Below, piece after piece: positions 44,814 to 53,704 of a stretch of 57,186 bases of DNA (the stretch's first letter is position 1; the number at the start of each line of letters is the position of its first letter). Below the pieces are notes generated by a model that saw only the letters and a list, made by a program, of their open reading frames with translations, was not told the DNA's origin and did no database searches. The DNA is taken from NCBI GenBank assembly GCA_945893365.1, contig CAMDED010000031.1, positions 1-57,186 on the forward strand, read 5' to 3'. This DNA is from Candidatus Sulfopaludibacter sp. SbA3 (GTDB taxonomy: Bacteria > Acidobacteriota > Terriglobia > Bryobacterales > Bryobacteraceae). A program made the position numbers and the translations under genes.

Positions 44814-45842
44814 TTAAGGAATAATCGCCGTCTTCAGGTGGCCGTTGTGGCTCATGAGATGGCGCATTACTTCCAGCAGATTGGTGAGCGGCTCCTCTTT
44901 GTTGACAAAGTCCCGGGCGGTGATGTCGCCGTTGCTCACAATGTCGAGCGCTTTGCGGATGTGCTGAGGCGTGTGGTGAAAGCTCGCTTTGCAGGTAATT
45001 TCCGAGTAGTGCAGAAGCGACGTGTCGAGGCTCACGCGGCTCTCGTTCGGGCAGCCCCCGAAGAAATTCACGGTGCCGCCGCGGCGGACCATGTCGACGG
45101 CCCAGTGCCAGGTTTCGGGTCTTCCCACGGCTTCAATGGCAATGTCGGCGCCGCGTCCCTGAGTGAGGCTTCGCACCACCACCGCCGGCTTCGGCTGGTC
45201 CGCCGTCGAAATCAACTCGCCGGCGCCCATGGCGGCTGCCCGGTCGAGCTGTGTCTTGCGGCGGCCGATGGCAATCACGCGCGCGCCGTATACCTTCGCC
45301 AGACGGACGAACATGAGCCCGATCGGTCCGAGGCCTATGATGGTGACCGTGTCGCCCGCCTTGATTCCCGTCTCTTCCAGGCCGCGCAGCACGCAGGCGA
45401 GCGGCTCGATCAGCGCCGCGTCCTGGTAGGATATGTGGGCCGGAATCTCGTAAGTATTGCTCTTGACGATACGTTCGGGAATGCGGATGAACTCGGCGTA
45501 CGCGCCGTTGTTGAACAGCAGGTCCTCGCACAGATTTTGCAGGCCGCGGAGGCAAAAGTAGCAGGATGAGCAGGGCGCGGAGTTGGCCGAAACAACCCGC
45601 TGTCCGACCGTGAATTCCGTCACTCTTTCACCGGCCTTGACGACATCTCCGGCCAATTCGTGTCCGAACACCGCTGGTGGAACGATCATTCGCGCGTGGT
45701 AGCCACGGCGGAAGACCTTCACGTCGGTGCCGCAGGTGAGAGCCGCTCGTACCCGGACGAGTATGTCCCCCGGACCCACGGCGGGTATCGCCACCGGCTC
45801 GACCTGCAAATGCTCTTTGCCGTAAAGAACGGCCGCCATCAT
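44814..45842 (-). CDS. Zinc-dependent medium-chain alcohol dehydrogenase in the hopanoid operon (copy A)
   Basis: The 342-residue MDR enzyme starts at ATG 45842 (MMAAVLYGKEHLQVE), aligned with its neighbour's MMAAVY start; GTG 45863 is an alternative that overlaps the previous gene. Catalytic zinc ligands are in CGTDVKVF and FGHELAG, and the structural zinc cysteines are CSSCYFCLRGLQNLC. The NAD(P) motif is IIGLGPIGLMFVRLAK. The C-terminal half includes FHHTPQHIRKALD. The sequence gives no substrate. Its place between hpnG and hpnC suggests oxidation or reduction of a hopanoid side chain, which is inference. Confidence 0.85.
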   Translation of the reverse strand: MMAAVLYGKEHLQVEPVAIPAVGPGDILVRVRAALTCGTDVKVFRRGYHARMIVPPAVFGHELAGDVVKAGERVTEFTVGQRVVSANSAPCSSCYFCLRGLQNLCEDLLFNNGAYAEFIRIPERIVKSNTYEIPAHISYQDAALIEPLACVLRGLEETGIKAGDTVTIIGLGPIGLMFVRLAKVYGARVIAIGRRKTQLDRAAAMGAGELISTADQPKPAVVVRSLTQGRGADIAIEAVGRPETWHWAVDMVRRGGTVNFFGGCPNESRVSLDTSLLHYSEITCKASFHHTPQHIRKALDIVSNGDITARDFVNKEEPLTNLLEVMRHLMSHNGHLKTAIIP

Positions 45843-45850
45843 CTGACTCT

Positions 45851-46909
45851 TCACTGAGCCCACCTCTGTGGCTGAACGATTATTTTCAATGATTTTTCAT
45901 CGGGATGCAATGCCAATTCCATACCTGCTGCTATTTTATCAAGCGGAAAGCGATGAGAAATAAGCGCCTCCACCGGAAGAGCTCCGCTGAATACGAGTTC
46001 GGCGGACTCCCGCTGCAGTTCTACCGAGGCGCTATAGCACCCAAAAACCCGCCGCTCACCCATACAGATGCTTGCACCGGAGAATTCGATGCGTTCCCGA
46101 TCCGACGTCTGTGCAAATAATAGCAGACGCGCGCCCGGACGTGAAGAGCGAATCGCCTCATCCACCAAGCCGGGCGCCGATGTGGCGAGGACTACAATAT
46201 CCGCTCCGCGGCCGTCCGTCAAGGTTTGAATCGCCGTAGCGGCATCGGTTTCCCTCGGATTCCAGGCGTGCGACGCCCCGGAGCGGCGCGAGGTTTCCAG
46301 GCGATCGGCGAGGGTATCGGTCGCGACGACGCAGGCGCCGGAGCGCTTCACGAGCATTGTGAACAGCAAGCCGATCGGTCCCTGACCCATGATGAGCACG
46401 GTGTCGTCCGGCTTCGGATCGCACTCGACTACGGCCTTGAGACAGGTGTTCACCGGCTCGACGAACGCGGCGCGTTCGAAGGAAACGCCGTCCGGAATCT
46501 TCTCCACGCCACGCTCGACAATCCAATCCATCACCCGTACATATTGCGCGAAGCCGCCGCCCGCGGGCTCAAACCCCGCCGTTACGCCGACTTTCTTATA
46601 GACAGGGCACTGGGCGAAAATTTTCTTCCGGCAGTAGAAACAATTCAGGCACGGGATGTGATGGAAGACCACCACGCGGTCGCCCGCCTTGAACCTCGTG
46701 ACGCCGGAACCGGCCGCGGCGACTATGCCGGCGGTCTCGTGGCCGAAAATGCGGGGTGGGGGCAACAGATCGTATTCGATCTTCTTGAGATCGGTATGGC
46801 AGATGCCGCACGCTTCCACGCGTACCAGCAGCTCTCCGGCGCCGGCGGATGGAGTAGGTACCTGCTCCACGGAGACGACGCTCCTCCCCCGGTAGACGGC
46901 CGCCATCAT
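45851..46909 (-). CDS. Zinc-dependent medium-chain alcohol dehydrogenase in the hopanoid operon (copy B)
   Basis: The 352-residue MDR enzyme starts at ATG 46909. A GTG at 46993 would overlap hpnG by 29 bases and adds a non-homologous leader. Catalytic zinc ligands are in CGICHTDLKK and FGHETAG, and structural zinc cysteines in CLNCFYCRKKIFAQC. The NAD(P) motif is IMGQGPIGLLFTMLVK. It is clearly different in sequence from copy A beside it, so the two are likely old paralogues with distinct roles. The gap to copy A is 8 bases. Both follow hpnG, whose product carries an aldehyde when the ribose opens; a reductase for that step is a plausible role. Confidence 0.85.
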   Translation of the reverse strand: MMAAVYRGRSVVSVEQVPTPSAGAGELLVRVEACGICHTDLKKIEYDLLPPPRIFGHETAGIVAAAGSGVTRFKAGDRVVVFHHIPCLNCFYCRKKIFAQCPVYKKVGVTAGFEPAGGGFAQYVRVMDWIVERGVEKIPDGVSFERAAFVEPVNTCLKAVVECDPKPDDTVLIMGQGPIGLLFTMLVKRSGACVVATDTLADRLETSRRSGASHAWNPRETDAATAIQTLTDGRGADIVVLATSAPGLVDEAIRSSRPGARLLLFAQTSDRERIEFSGASICMGERRVFGCYSASVELQRESAELVFSGALPVEALISHRFPLDKIAAGMELALHPDEKSLKIIVQPQRWAQ

Positions 46910-46964
46910 CTGTAGGGGAATGGTGTCGGAAGCGCCGGATGGGACGCCTGCGGGGGCCGCGATG

Positions 46965-47762
46965 TCAGAACCGGCAACTGGCAATAAAATCACCCAAGCT
47001 TTCCGACGCCTTGCGGCAGCGGCTTCTCAAACGTAACAATTCGGGCGCGCGGGTCAACGGCCTCGCGGCGGTTCCGAGCAAGATACGAACTAAATCGAAC
47101 CGGCCGTCGGGCCGTAATGCGCGGTTAAGGTCGGCTGAAAAGCCTTCTCCGGCTAGATCCGAAACCGACTTAATGCAGAACAAACGAATTTTACATTCTC
47201 GCACTATCGGAGCTATTCCCGCAGCTTCCATTTCCACGGCGACCGCGCCGGTTGCACGCAACCGAGCTTTCTCGGAGGCGGTTTGCGCCACGTGATCGAT
47301 AGACGCCACCGGGCCGGACGTGGAGGGGCGGCTGGAAACCGGCTGCGCGGCGTCAAATTCCCCCGAGGGTCCGTGGATGGCGCTGGCGACGACGATATCC
47401 CCCACCCGGAGGCTGGGATCGAGCGCTCCGCAAAAGCCAACGCTCACGACGGCATCGAATAAAACCTCCGGCGCCGTCGAATAGGCATCCGGCGGTCCGG
47501 GAATGGCCGGTGGCACGAAGTTGTCTGCGCGCCGGGCGTCGAGCGCGTCCGCCCGGCGTCCGGTTTCCCGAAGAGCCGCCTCTACAATCGCCGCTCCCCT
47601 CGAAGGACCGGCCCCATTTGCCGCCATCCGGATCTCCTTTCCTCCAAGCGATGCGGCGCAGGCCCAATATACGGGCCATCGAAGCCTCTTTACGTCCCTG
47701 CAGTGCCGCAGCAGACCGGCGAATTCCATGCGATCCGCGCCGGCAAAAAGAATCGCGCCCAC
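46965..47762 (-). CDS. hpnG: Hopanoid-associated nucleoside phosphorylase HpnG
   Basis: HpnG removes adenine from adenosylhopane to give (phospho)ribosylhopane, the branch point to bacteriohopanepolyols. The 265-residue phosphorylase-superfamily protein has VSVGFCGALDPSLRVGDIVV, the purine/ribose-site segment AVAVEMEAAGIAPIV and VSDLAGEGF. The start is GTG 47762, immediately after the hpnA stop (TGAGTG). hpnH, which makes adenosylhopane, is not in this window. Homologous nucleosidases are the alternative, but the context favours HpnG. Confidence 0.82.
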   Translation of the reverse strand: MGAILFAGADRMEFAGLLRHCRDVKRLRWPVYWACAASLGGKEIRMAANGAGPSRGAAIVEAALRETGRRADALDARRADNFVPPAIPGPPDAYSTAPEVLFDAVVSVGFCGALDPSLRVGDIVVASAIHGPSGEFDAAQPVSSRPSTSGPVASIDHVAQTASEKARLRATGAVAVEMEAAGIAPIVRECKIRLFCIKSVSDLAGEGFSADLNRALRPDGRFDLVRILLGTAARPLTRAPELLRLRSRCRKASESLGDFIASCRF

Positions 47763-48737
47763 TCAGCTGTATCCGTTCGCCCGGAACCAATCCACAGCGC
47801 GCAAGAGAGCCGCGTCCACCGGTCCGGGTTCAAAGCCCAATTCCCGCCTTGCTTTTTCGTGAGAAACGAACATCTTCTTCTTCGCCATTCGGACCGCGTC
47901 GAGGGGGACGCGTGGCTCGCCTCCCGCCACGTGTGCCCATGCAGTGGTTACGACGCCCGCCATCCACGCCACAGCCCAGGGCAGCTTTATCGCCGGCGCC
48001 GGCTTTGCCATGATCTTCGCCAGCCGCCCCAGGATCCGCTCCAAAGTCAGATTTTCCGCCCCCAGGATATAGCGCTCGCCCGGCCTCCCCCGTTCACACG
48101 CCAGCAGGTGCCCATGCGCGACGTCGCGGACATCCACCAGATTCAGGCCGGTGTCGATGAAAGCCGGCATCCTGCCGTTCATGAAATCGAGCACGATCTT
48201 CCCGGTTGGAGTGGGCTTCACGTCATGGTCCCCGACCGGCGCTGTAGGATTTACGATCACCACCGGGAATCCCAGCCGCGCATACTCGATCGCGGCCAAC
48301 TCGGCCAGAAACTTGGAACGCTTGTAGGCGCCAACCATCCGGTCGAGCGACACCGGCAAATCCTCGCTTCCTAGCCCCCCTTCCGGCACCCCAATGCAGC
48401 CGACAGTACTGGTGTAGACGACTCGGTCCACGCCCGCCCACCGCGCCGCCTCCAACAGATTCCGCGTGCCTTCCACATTCGACGCGAATAACTCGGAGGG
48501 ATCCTTTGCCCACAATCTGTAGTCCGCGGCGACGTGATACACGGCCTCGCAGCCCGCCACCGCCTGCGCGAGCGATTGGGGATCGCGCAGATCCCCAATC
48601 GCCGTTTCCGCCTCCAAGTCCCGAAGCTTACTCGTGGACCGAATCAGCGCCCTAACCTTCCGTCCGGCCGCCAGTAGTTCGCGCGCGACGTGCCAGCCGA
48701 CAAAGCCCGACGCGCCGGTAACCAGAATAGGCCTCAC
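47763..48737 (-). CDS. hpnA: Hopanoid-associated sugar epimerase HpnA
   Basis: The 324-residue extended SDR protein has NAD motif LVTGASGFVGWHVARELL and catalytic YxxxK as YKRSK, followed by VVIVNPTAPVGDHDVKPTPT and FIDTGLNLVDVRDVAHGHLL, stretches characteristic of HpnA. Its reaction is not settled; sugar side-chain modification is assumed from family membership. It lies 38 bases downstream of the cyclase gene. The start is GTG 48737 with GAGGCGAG upstream. Confidence 0.88.
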   Translation of the reverse strand: MRPILVTGASGFVGWHVARELLAAGRKVRALIRSTSKLRDLEAETAIGDLRDPQSLAQAVAGCEAVYHVAADYRLWAKDPSELFASNVEGTRNLLEAARWAGVDRVVYTSTVGCIGVPEGGLGSEDLPVSLDRMVGAYKRSKFLAELAAIEYARLGFPVVIVNPTAPVGDHDVKPTPTGKIVLDFMNGRMPAFIDTGLNLVDVRDVAHGHLLACERGRPGERYILGAENLTLERILGRLAKIMAKPAPAIKLPWAVAWMAGVVTTAWAHVAGGEPRVPLDAVRMAKKKMFVSHEKARRELGFEPGPVDAALLRAVDWFRANGYS

Positions 48738-48775
48738 GGCTCTCGCCTCACGAACTCAGGATGGGCCGTCCCCTT

Positions 48776-50698
48776 TTAGGACGCGCGTCCGGCCTTCAAA
48801 AACGCCGACAACGCCATTACCGGAAAATAGAGCCGGTATAAATGATAATTCAAGTAAAATACCTTCGGAAATCCGGTGCCGGTCGCGAGGCGCTCGTCCC
48901 AATCGCCATCGCGCCGCTGCGTTTCGATCAGATACTCGACGCCGTGCCGGACGCTGACGCTCGTCGTGTCTCCGCCCGCGATCAAGCCCATGATCGCCCA
49001 TGCGGTCTGCGAGGGCGTGCTGGGCGCCGGCGTGAAACACCCGTTATCGTAGCTCGCGCAGCTTTCGCCCCAGCCGCCATCCGGATTCTGGATGGAGCGC
49101 AGCCACTCGCCACCGCGAAGGACGTGCGCTTCCCGGTCGCTTTCGCCGGCCGCCGCCAAGCCGCGCAAAGCGAAACACGTTCCGTAAATATAGGCCACGC
49201 CCCAACGGCCATACCAACTGCCATCCGCTTCCTGATGGCGAATCAGATATTCCGCCCCGCGGCGGACGGCCGGGTGTTCCCGGCTGAACCCGTGAGCCTT
49301 CAACGCCTCGAGAATACGGCCGGTGATATCGGCGCAGGTCGGGTCGAGCATGGCGTTATGATCGGCGAAGGGTACGTCCGCCAGGAAATGCCAATCGTTA
49401 TCGACGTCGAAGGCCGCCCAACCTCCGTCCTTCGACTGCATCGCAAGCAGCCAGTCGAGAGCGCGTCTGTGGCAGGCGCGTTGCGCGTCGCGGTCCGAGG
49501 CGCGGGCGTGGCTCAAGGCCAGCAGCACCATGGCGGTGTCGTCGATGTCCGGGTAAAACGCGTTCGCGTACTCGAAGCACCAACCTGAAGGCTCCGCGCG
49601 CGGGCGCTTCACGGACCAGTCGCCCTTCCGGCGAATTTCCCGGTCCAGGAACCAGTCGGCAGCGCGCTGAAGGGGTTCGGCGGCGGAGGCGCCGGCCTCG
49701 CCTATCGCATAGGCGGCCATCGCCGTGTCCCAGACGGGTGAGAAGCACGGCTGGAAAAGGAAACGTCCGCCTTCATCCACCATCAGGTGGTTGAACTGGC
49801 GAAGCGCTTCCACGCGTTCGGGATGGTCCGCCGGATACCCCAGGACATCGAACGCCATGATGGCGTACATCATGGGCGGGTAGATCGCACCCAGTCCGTC
49901 GGAATCCTTGGTCCGTTCGATCATCCACCGCTCGGCTTCGCGGATGGCTCTGGCGCGGATCGAGCGCGGCCCTCGCCTTTCCCAGAATTTCAGAAACCGG
50001 TCGGCGGCCAGAAAAAAATTACGCCATGTCCACAGTTTGCCGCTTCGTTCGAGTCCCGTGGGCACTCCGGGTAGGAAGAGTTCCTCAAGATTGAAGCCCT
50101 CCGGCACGGGGCGCATCGGATTGTGCGCGTGGACGATTGAGAGAGCGACGACGATCGCGCGCGTCCAAGAGGACATCTGGAAGAGGAAATTGAACGGGAG
50201 GAGCACGAATTCGGGCGGAATCGTCGGACAAGCCTCGCGGGGATAGAGTCCGAACAGGCTGAGGTTGACCTTGACGTAGCTGTTTGCCGCCTGAATCCCG
50301 CCCCGCGACAGGATACACTCGCGGGCCTTCGCCATATGCGCCTCGTTCACATCGTAGCCCGCAAGCTTGAGGGCGAAATAGGCCTTCACCGTGGCGCTGA
50401 TCTCGGTCGGTCCGCAGGCGTAGATGTTGAATCCGCCGTCCGGAAGCTGGCGGTCCAGAATTGACCTGGCTGCCTTATCGACCAAGGCGCGGCTCTCGGG
50501 ATTCCAGTGCCCTCCGGTTGGGGGGTACAGCCAAAGTTGAAGCAGAATGAAGTCGGATTCGAGGGTTGAATCGGCGGTCAGCTCCGCGCACCACTCGCCG
50601 TCCGCATCCTGCAGCTCGAGAAGGCGGGCCGCCGCGCGATCAAGCGTCTTGCCCGCCGTGGAAATCAGGTCGCCCCGAAGTTGCAGACTCGGTGTCAT
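48776..50698 (-). CDS. shc: Squalene-hopene cyclase
   Basis: The membrane-associated cyclase converts squalene to hopene and hopanol. The 640-residue protein has the two alpha-barrel domains with multiple QW repeats (for example QLPDGGFNIY, QSKDGGWAAFD, QNPDGGWGESC, QRRDGDWDE). The catalytic acid motif is DIDDTA at 384-389. The length is normal, and an FNFLFQMSSWTRAI segment (about 169-182) is consistent with the membrane-entry region. Its ATG overlaps the ispH stop by 4 bases (ATGA), coupling isoprenoid supply to cyclisation. Confidence 0.95.
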   Translation of the reverse strand: MTPSLQLRGDLISTAGKTLDRAAARLLELQDADGEWCAELTADSTLESDFILLQLWLYPPTGGHWNPESRALVDKAARSILDRQLPDGGFNIYACGPTEISATVKAYFALKLAGYDVNEAHMAKARECILSRGGIQAANSYVKVNLSLFGLYPREACPTIPPEFVLLPFNFLFQMSSWTRAIVVALSIVHAHNPMRPVPEGFNLEELFLPGVPTGLERSGKLWTWRNFFLAADRFLKFWERRGPRSIRARAIREAERWMIERTKDSDGLGAIYPPMMYAIMAFDVLGYPADHPERVEALRQFNHLMVDEGGRFLFQPCFSPVWDTAMAAYAIGEAGASAAEPLQRAADWFLDREIRRKGDWSVKRPRAEPSGWCFEYANAFYPDIDDTAMVLLALSHARASDRDAQRACHRRALDWLLAMQSKDGGWAAFDVDNDWHFLADVPFADHNAMLDPTCADITGRILEALKAHGFSREHPAVRRGAEYLIRHQEADGSWYGRWGVAYIYGTCFALRGLAAAGESDREAHVLRGGEWLRSIQNPDGGWGESCASYDNGCFTPAPSTPSQTAWAIMGLIAGGDTTSVSVRHGVEYLIETQRRDGDWDERLATGTGFPKVFYLNYHLYRLYFPVMALSAFLKAGRAS

Positions 50699-51696
50699 GG
50701 GTAGGAAATCGGTGTCAATCCGCTAATTTGCGCCAGTTCCGGTGGAAGCGAGAAACGCACCTCTTCTTCAATCAGCTCGACCTCTTCGACATTGCGGAAC
50801 CCGCTGCTTCTCAGCGACTCGATCACGCCCTGAACGAGATTCTCGGGGGCGGAAGCCCCGGCCGTCACCGCCACGTTCCGCACCTCCCCGAGCCATGCCG
50901 GATCGATATGCTCCGCATCGTCCACAAGGTAAGACCGCACACCGTGGTTATCGCAGACTTCGACCAGCCGCTTCGAATTCGAGCTATTCCGCGATCCCAC
51001 CACCAGCAACAGTTGGCAAAAAGGAGCCACGGCCTTCACCGCCATCTGACGGTTCTCGGTGGCGTAACAAATGTCCTGGGCCGGGGGGCCCTGAATCAGC
51101 GGGAACTTTTGCTTCAGCCGTTCCACGATGTCGCGCGTTTCATCGAGACTCAGCGTGGTTTGCGTCAGATAGCAGACGCGCGTCGCGCCGGAAATCTCGA
51201 GCGCGTCCACGTCGCCCACGTCTGAAACCAGATGAGTGCGCTCGGGCGCCTCGCCCAGCGTGCCGACCACTTCGTCGTGATCCTTGTGCCCGATCAGTAC
51301 GATCGTGTAACCCTCGCGCGCAAACTTGACGGCCTCGAGATGGACCTTTGTTACGAGCGGACAGGTCGCGTCAATCACTCTCAACTTCCGCTCCCTCGCC
51401 TCGGCGCGGACTTGCGGAGAGACTCCGTGCGCGCTGAAGATCGTTCGCGCTCCAAACGGCACATCCGACAACTCGTCCACGAAGATTGCGCCCGCGTTCC
51501 GCAGGCCATCCACGACGTGCCTATTGTGTACAATCTCCTTGCGTACGTAGATCGGTGGGCCGTAAGCCTGAAGCGCGATCTCGACGACGTCGATTGCACG
51601 CACCACACCGGCGCAAAATCCGCGGGGTTTTAGCAGAAAAATCTTTTTTTCGGCTCCGGTCCCCGTTGCTGCGGCGTCGAAAGGCTTTAATGGCAT
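50695..51696 (-). CDS. ispH: 4-Hydroxy-3-methylbut-2-enyl diphosphate reductase
   Basis: IspH performs the last MEP-pathway step, giving IPP and DMAPP. The 333-residue protein has the three cluster cysteines Cys28 (PRGFCAG), Cys112 (DATCPLV) and Cys210 (DICYAT), with active-site HDEVVGT and TQTTLS. It is the first gene of the hopanoid operon, followed by shc with a 4-base overlap. The promoter at 51725-51753 lies 28 bases upstream. An ispH copy at the head of a hopanoid operon suggests dedicated precursor supply; whether a second ispH exists elsewhere cannot be seen. Confidence 0.95.
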   Translation of the reverse strand: MPLKPFDAAATGTGAEKKIFLLKPRGFCAGVVRAIDVVEIALQAYGPPIYVRKEIVHNRHVVDGLRNAGAIFVDELSDVPFGARTIFSAHGVSPQVRAEARERKLRVIDATCPLVTKVHLEAVKFAREGYTIVLIGHKDHDEVVGTLGEAPERTHLVSDVGDVDALEISGATRVCYLTQTTLSLDETRDIVERLKQKFPLIQGPPAQDICYATENRQMAVKAVAPFCQLLLVVGSRNSSNSKRLVEVCDNHGVRSYLVDDAEHIDPAWLGEVRNVAVTAGASAPENLVQGVIESLRSSGFRNVEEVELIEEEVRFSLPPELAQISGLTPISYP

Positions 51697-51724
51697 GGAC
51701 GATTATTGGTATGTAAAACTCCCA

Positions 51725-51753
51725 ATTATACCAGCAAGCCGGGCCAATCCGAA
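51725..51753 (-). promoter_or_regulatory. Promoter of the ispH-hopanoid operon
   Basis: On the minus strand a perfect TATAAT (51730-51725) is preceded by TGG, giving an extended -10 element. A weak TTCGGA lies 17 bases upstream (51753-51748). The message would have a leader of about 20 bases before ATG 51696. Confidence 0.65.
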
Positions 51754-51781
51754 ACTGGAAGTACGGTGGGCGGTGCTCTAA

Positions 51782-51945
51782 CAGCCCGTGGTAGAAGTGG
51801 GCTCCCAAGAAAAGAGCATCCCAATGCCAAGTCCAGGGTGTACCAAAACCTTCAGCCGGGCCTCAGGAGAGCGTCCTACCGCCGTGCGCGTCGGTTTTCT
51901 TAGGCGCCTCGTTGCGCTGAAAACAGGTACTTCTACCACGGGCTG
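51782..51945. repeat. 164-bp element bounded by perfect 17-bp inverted repeats
   Basis: cagcccgtggtagaagt (51782-51798) recurs as its exact reverse complement acttctaccacgggctg (51929-51945). The 130 bases between carry no convincing gene. The arrangement fits a MITE-like non-autonomous element or a long-stem structured repeat. No clear target-site duplication is visible (outer bases ctaa and ctaa do match: gctctaA before, gctAAC after, which is weak). It sits just upstream of the hopanoid promoter. Confidence 0.5.
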
Positions 51946-52055
51946 CTAACGCCTCATAGAGTGCGAGAGTCGGTCTAGAGCATCGCGACGGGACCGGGAA
52001 CGTGTATTCAGTCGCCCAAGGGGCCGCGGGGGTCCGCCTTGATTCACCATGGCGT

Positions 52056-52631
52056 CTAGCGCTCGTAGCCTTCAGGGTCGACCTCAATCTGAACCGCCCA
52101 GAAAGCCCACGCCTCCGCGCTGGAGGTCGTGAGTTGCCTGATGTCTTTCATTTTAGCGCTCTTCTTCAGTGCCTTAACGTTGCGGCCTCTGCTTTTCGTC
52201 TCGCTGCCTCGGGAGGATGCCTGTCCCTCCCGAGTTTTGCTTTTCCATCTGTTTTCCGGCCGGTGGAGTCTGTGTTCGTCAGCTCCCCATCCATCGGCTT
52301 TTTCACGAAAAGCTCTTCGGGCCTGTCTCTTTTCCTTGGCCCTGCCCAGTTGGCCCGGCTCGGGCGCTTGGTTCTGGACGACACTCACGACTTCCGCGGA
52401 TTTCAGGCCGCGGCCCTTGGCTTCGTCCGGCGTTGTTAGCTCGCCGCGGCCCGGTAGCGTTTCAGGTGCGGGAAGAAACGGAAGACTCCGCTGCGCGGGC
52501 AACCCGCCGTAACGGCGGAAGCCTTGTCGCGAATTTGGCGCACGCCTTGCCCACCCCGCTCTAGGTAAGTTGCGAGCAGGTGGCGACTCATGGGTAATGC
52601 CCGCCATGGCCCGCTTATTGTATGCTGGCAC
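52056..52631 (-). CDS. Doubtful basic hypothetical protein
   Basis: A 191-codon frame rich in Arg, Lys, Gly and Ser with little hydrophobic core. Only the last 30 residues (MKDIRQLTTSSAEAWAFWAV, then QIEVDPEGYER) look like a folded protein. The plus strand here is unusually pyrimidine-rich compared with neighbouring genes, which suggests foreign or repeat-derived DNA. No family is recognised. It may be part of the same mobile or decayed patch as the inverted-repeat element to its left. Confidence 0.28.
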   Translation of the reverse strand: MPAYNKRAMAGITHESPPARNLPRAGWARRAPNSRQGFRRYGGLPAQRSLPFLPAPETLPGRGELTTPDEAKGRGLKSAEVVSVVQNQAPEPGQLGRAKEKRQARRAFREKADGWGADEHRLHRPENRWKSKTREGQASSRGSETKSRGRNVKALKKSAKMKDIRQLTTSSAEAWAFWAVQIEVDPEGYER

Positions 52632-52645
52632 TCGGAGGGTACGCG

Positions 52646-53689
52646 ATGGATATCGATCGGCGCCGGTTCCTGGCTGGCGCGATTGCCGCGCAAGCGCTTG
52701 CGGCGGGAGGTAGAGTCCGGACGGGCATCCTCGGAGTCGAGCACAGCCACCTCGGCGGAAAGTTGCAGGCCATGTACGGCAATCCCGATTATGAAGTGGT
52801 GTCGGTGTGCGAGCCCAATGAAGCTACGCGCAGGGCGCGCTCGGGCGACAAGGCGCTCAGCCGGTTGCGCTGGGTTTCGATGGACGAGATGCTTGCCGAC
52901 CGTACACTCGATCTGATCGTGTTCGAGGGCGAGGTCAAGGACGCGGTACCCTTTGGAAAACGCGTCATCGAGGCGGGGAAACACCTGCATCTGGAGAAAC
53001 CGCCAACAAACCGAATGGAGCCGTTTCGCGAGCTTGTCGAACTGGCGCGCAAACGCAATCGACTCTTACAGCTTGGCTACCTGTGGCGGTTCCATGCGGG
53101 AACCACTGCCGCGATCGAAGCCTGCAAGGAGGGCTGGCTCGGCGACCTCCTCATGATCCGCGCCACCATAGATTCGGACCGCGGCGCGGACCAGCGTGCC
53201 GTCGAAGCGCGTTATCCCGGCGGGAGCATGTTTGAATTGGGCGGGCACATGATCGACCGGGTCGTCGCCGCTCTTGGCCGGCCAGCCACGGTCCGCCATT
53301 GGCTCCGGCACGACACAAGCGTCAAGGATACCCTCAAAGACAACACCCTCGCCGTATTCGAATACGCCTCGACTTTGGCAATCATCGCAAGCTCCTCGAA
53401 GGTGTCGAACGTCGAGCGTCATCGTTCCTTCGAGGCGATCGGCGCCGACGGTTCTGTGATGGTGCAACCGATGGAACCCGCTCCGGTCATTCGCATCGAT
53501 ATGCGTGAAGATCGGGGACCGTACAAGAAGGGAACCCAGGAAATCGCGCTGCCGCCGCAGCCGCGCTTCATCAAGGACTTCGAGGAACTCGGACGCGCCA
53601 TCAGAACCGGGAGGCCGCTACAGTATTCTTACAACCACGAATTGTTGTTGCACGAGACCCTCTTGCGAGCTTCCGGCGAAATCGCCTAA
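52646..53689 (+). CDS. Secreted Gfo/Idh/MocA-family oxidoreductase
   Basis: The 347-residue protein has a Tat-like signal (MDIDRRRFLAGAIAAQALAA). The NAD(P)-binding domain starts VRTGILGVEHSHLGG, where the usual GxGxxG is altered, followed by the family EKP motif in HLHLEKPPTNRMEPF and the C-terminal domain (GGSMFELGGHMIDRVVAALG, where His binds substrate in relatives). The substrate is unknown, probably a sugar or cyclitol. ATG 52646 has GGAGGG 7 bases upstream. A second family member follows after 15 bases. Confidence 0.88.
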   Translation: MDIDRRRFLAGAIAAQALAAGGRVRTGILGVEHSHLGGKLQAMYGNPDYEVVSVCEPNEATRRARSGDKALSRLRWVSMDEMLADRTLDLIVFEGEVKDAVPFGKRVIEAGKHLHLEKPPTNRMEPFRELVELARKRNRLLQLGYLWRFHAGTTAAIEACKEGWLGDLLMIRATIDSDRGADQRAVEARYPGGSMFELGGHMIDRVVAALGRPATVRHWLRHDTSVKDTLKDNTLAVFEYASTLAIIASSSKVSNVERHRSFEAIGADGSVMVQPMEPAPVIRIDMREDRGPYKKGTQEIALPPQPRFIKDFEELGRAIRTGRPLQYSYNHELLLHETLLRASGEIA

Positions 53690-53704
53690 CCAGGACTGAA
53701 AACT

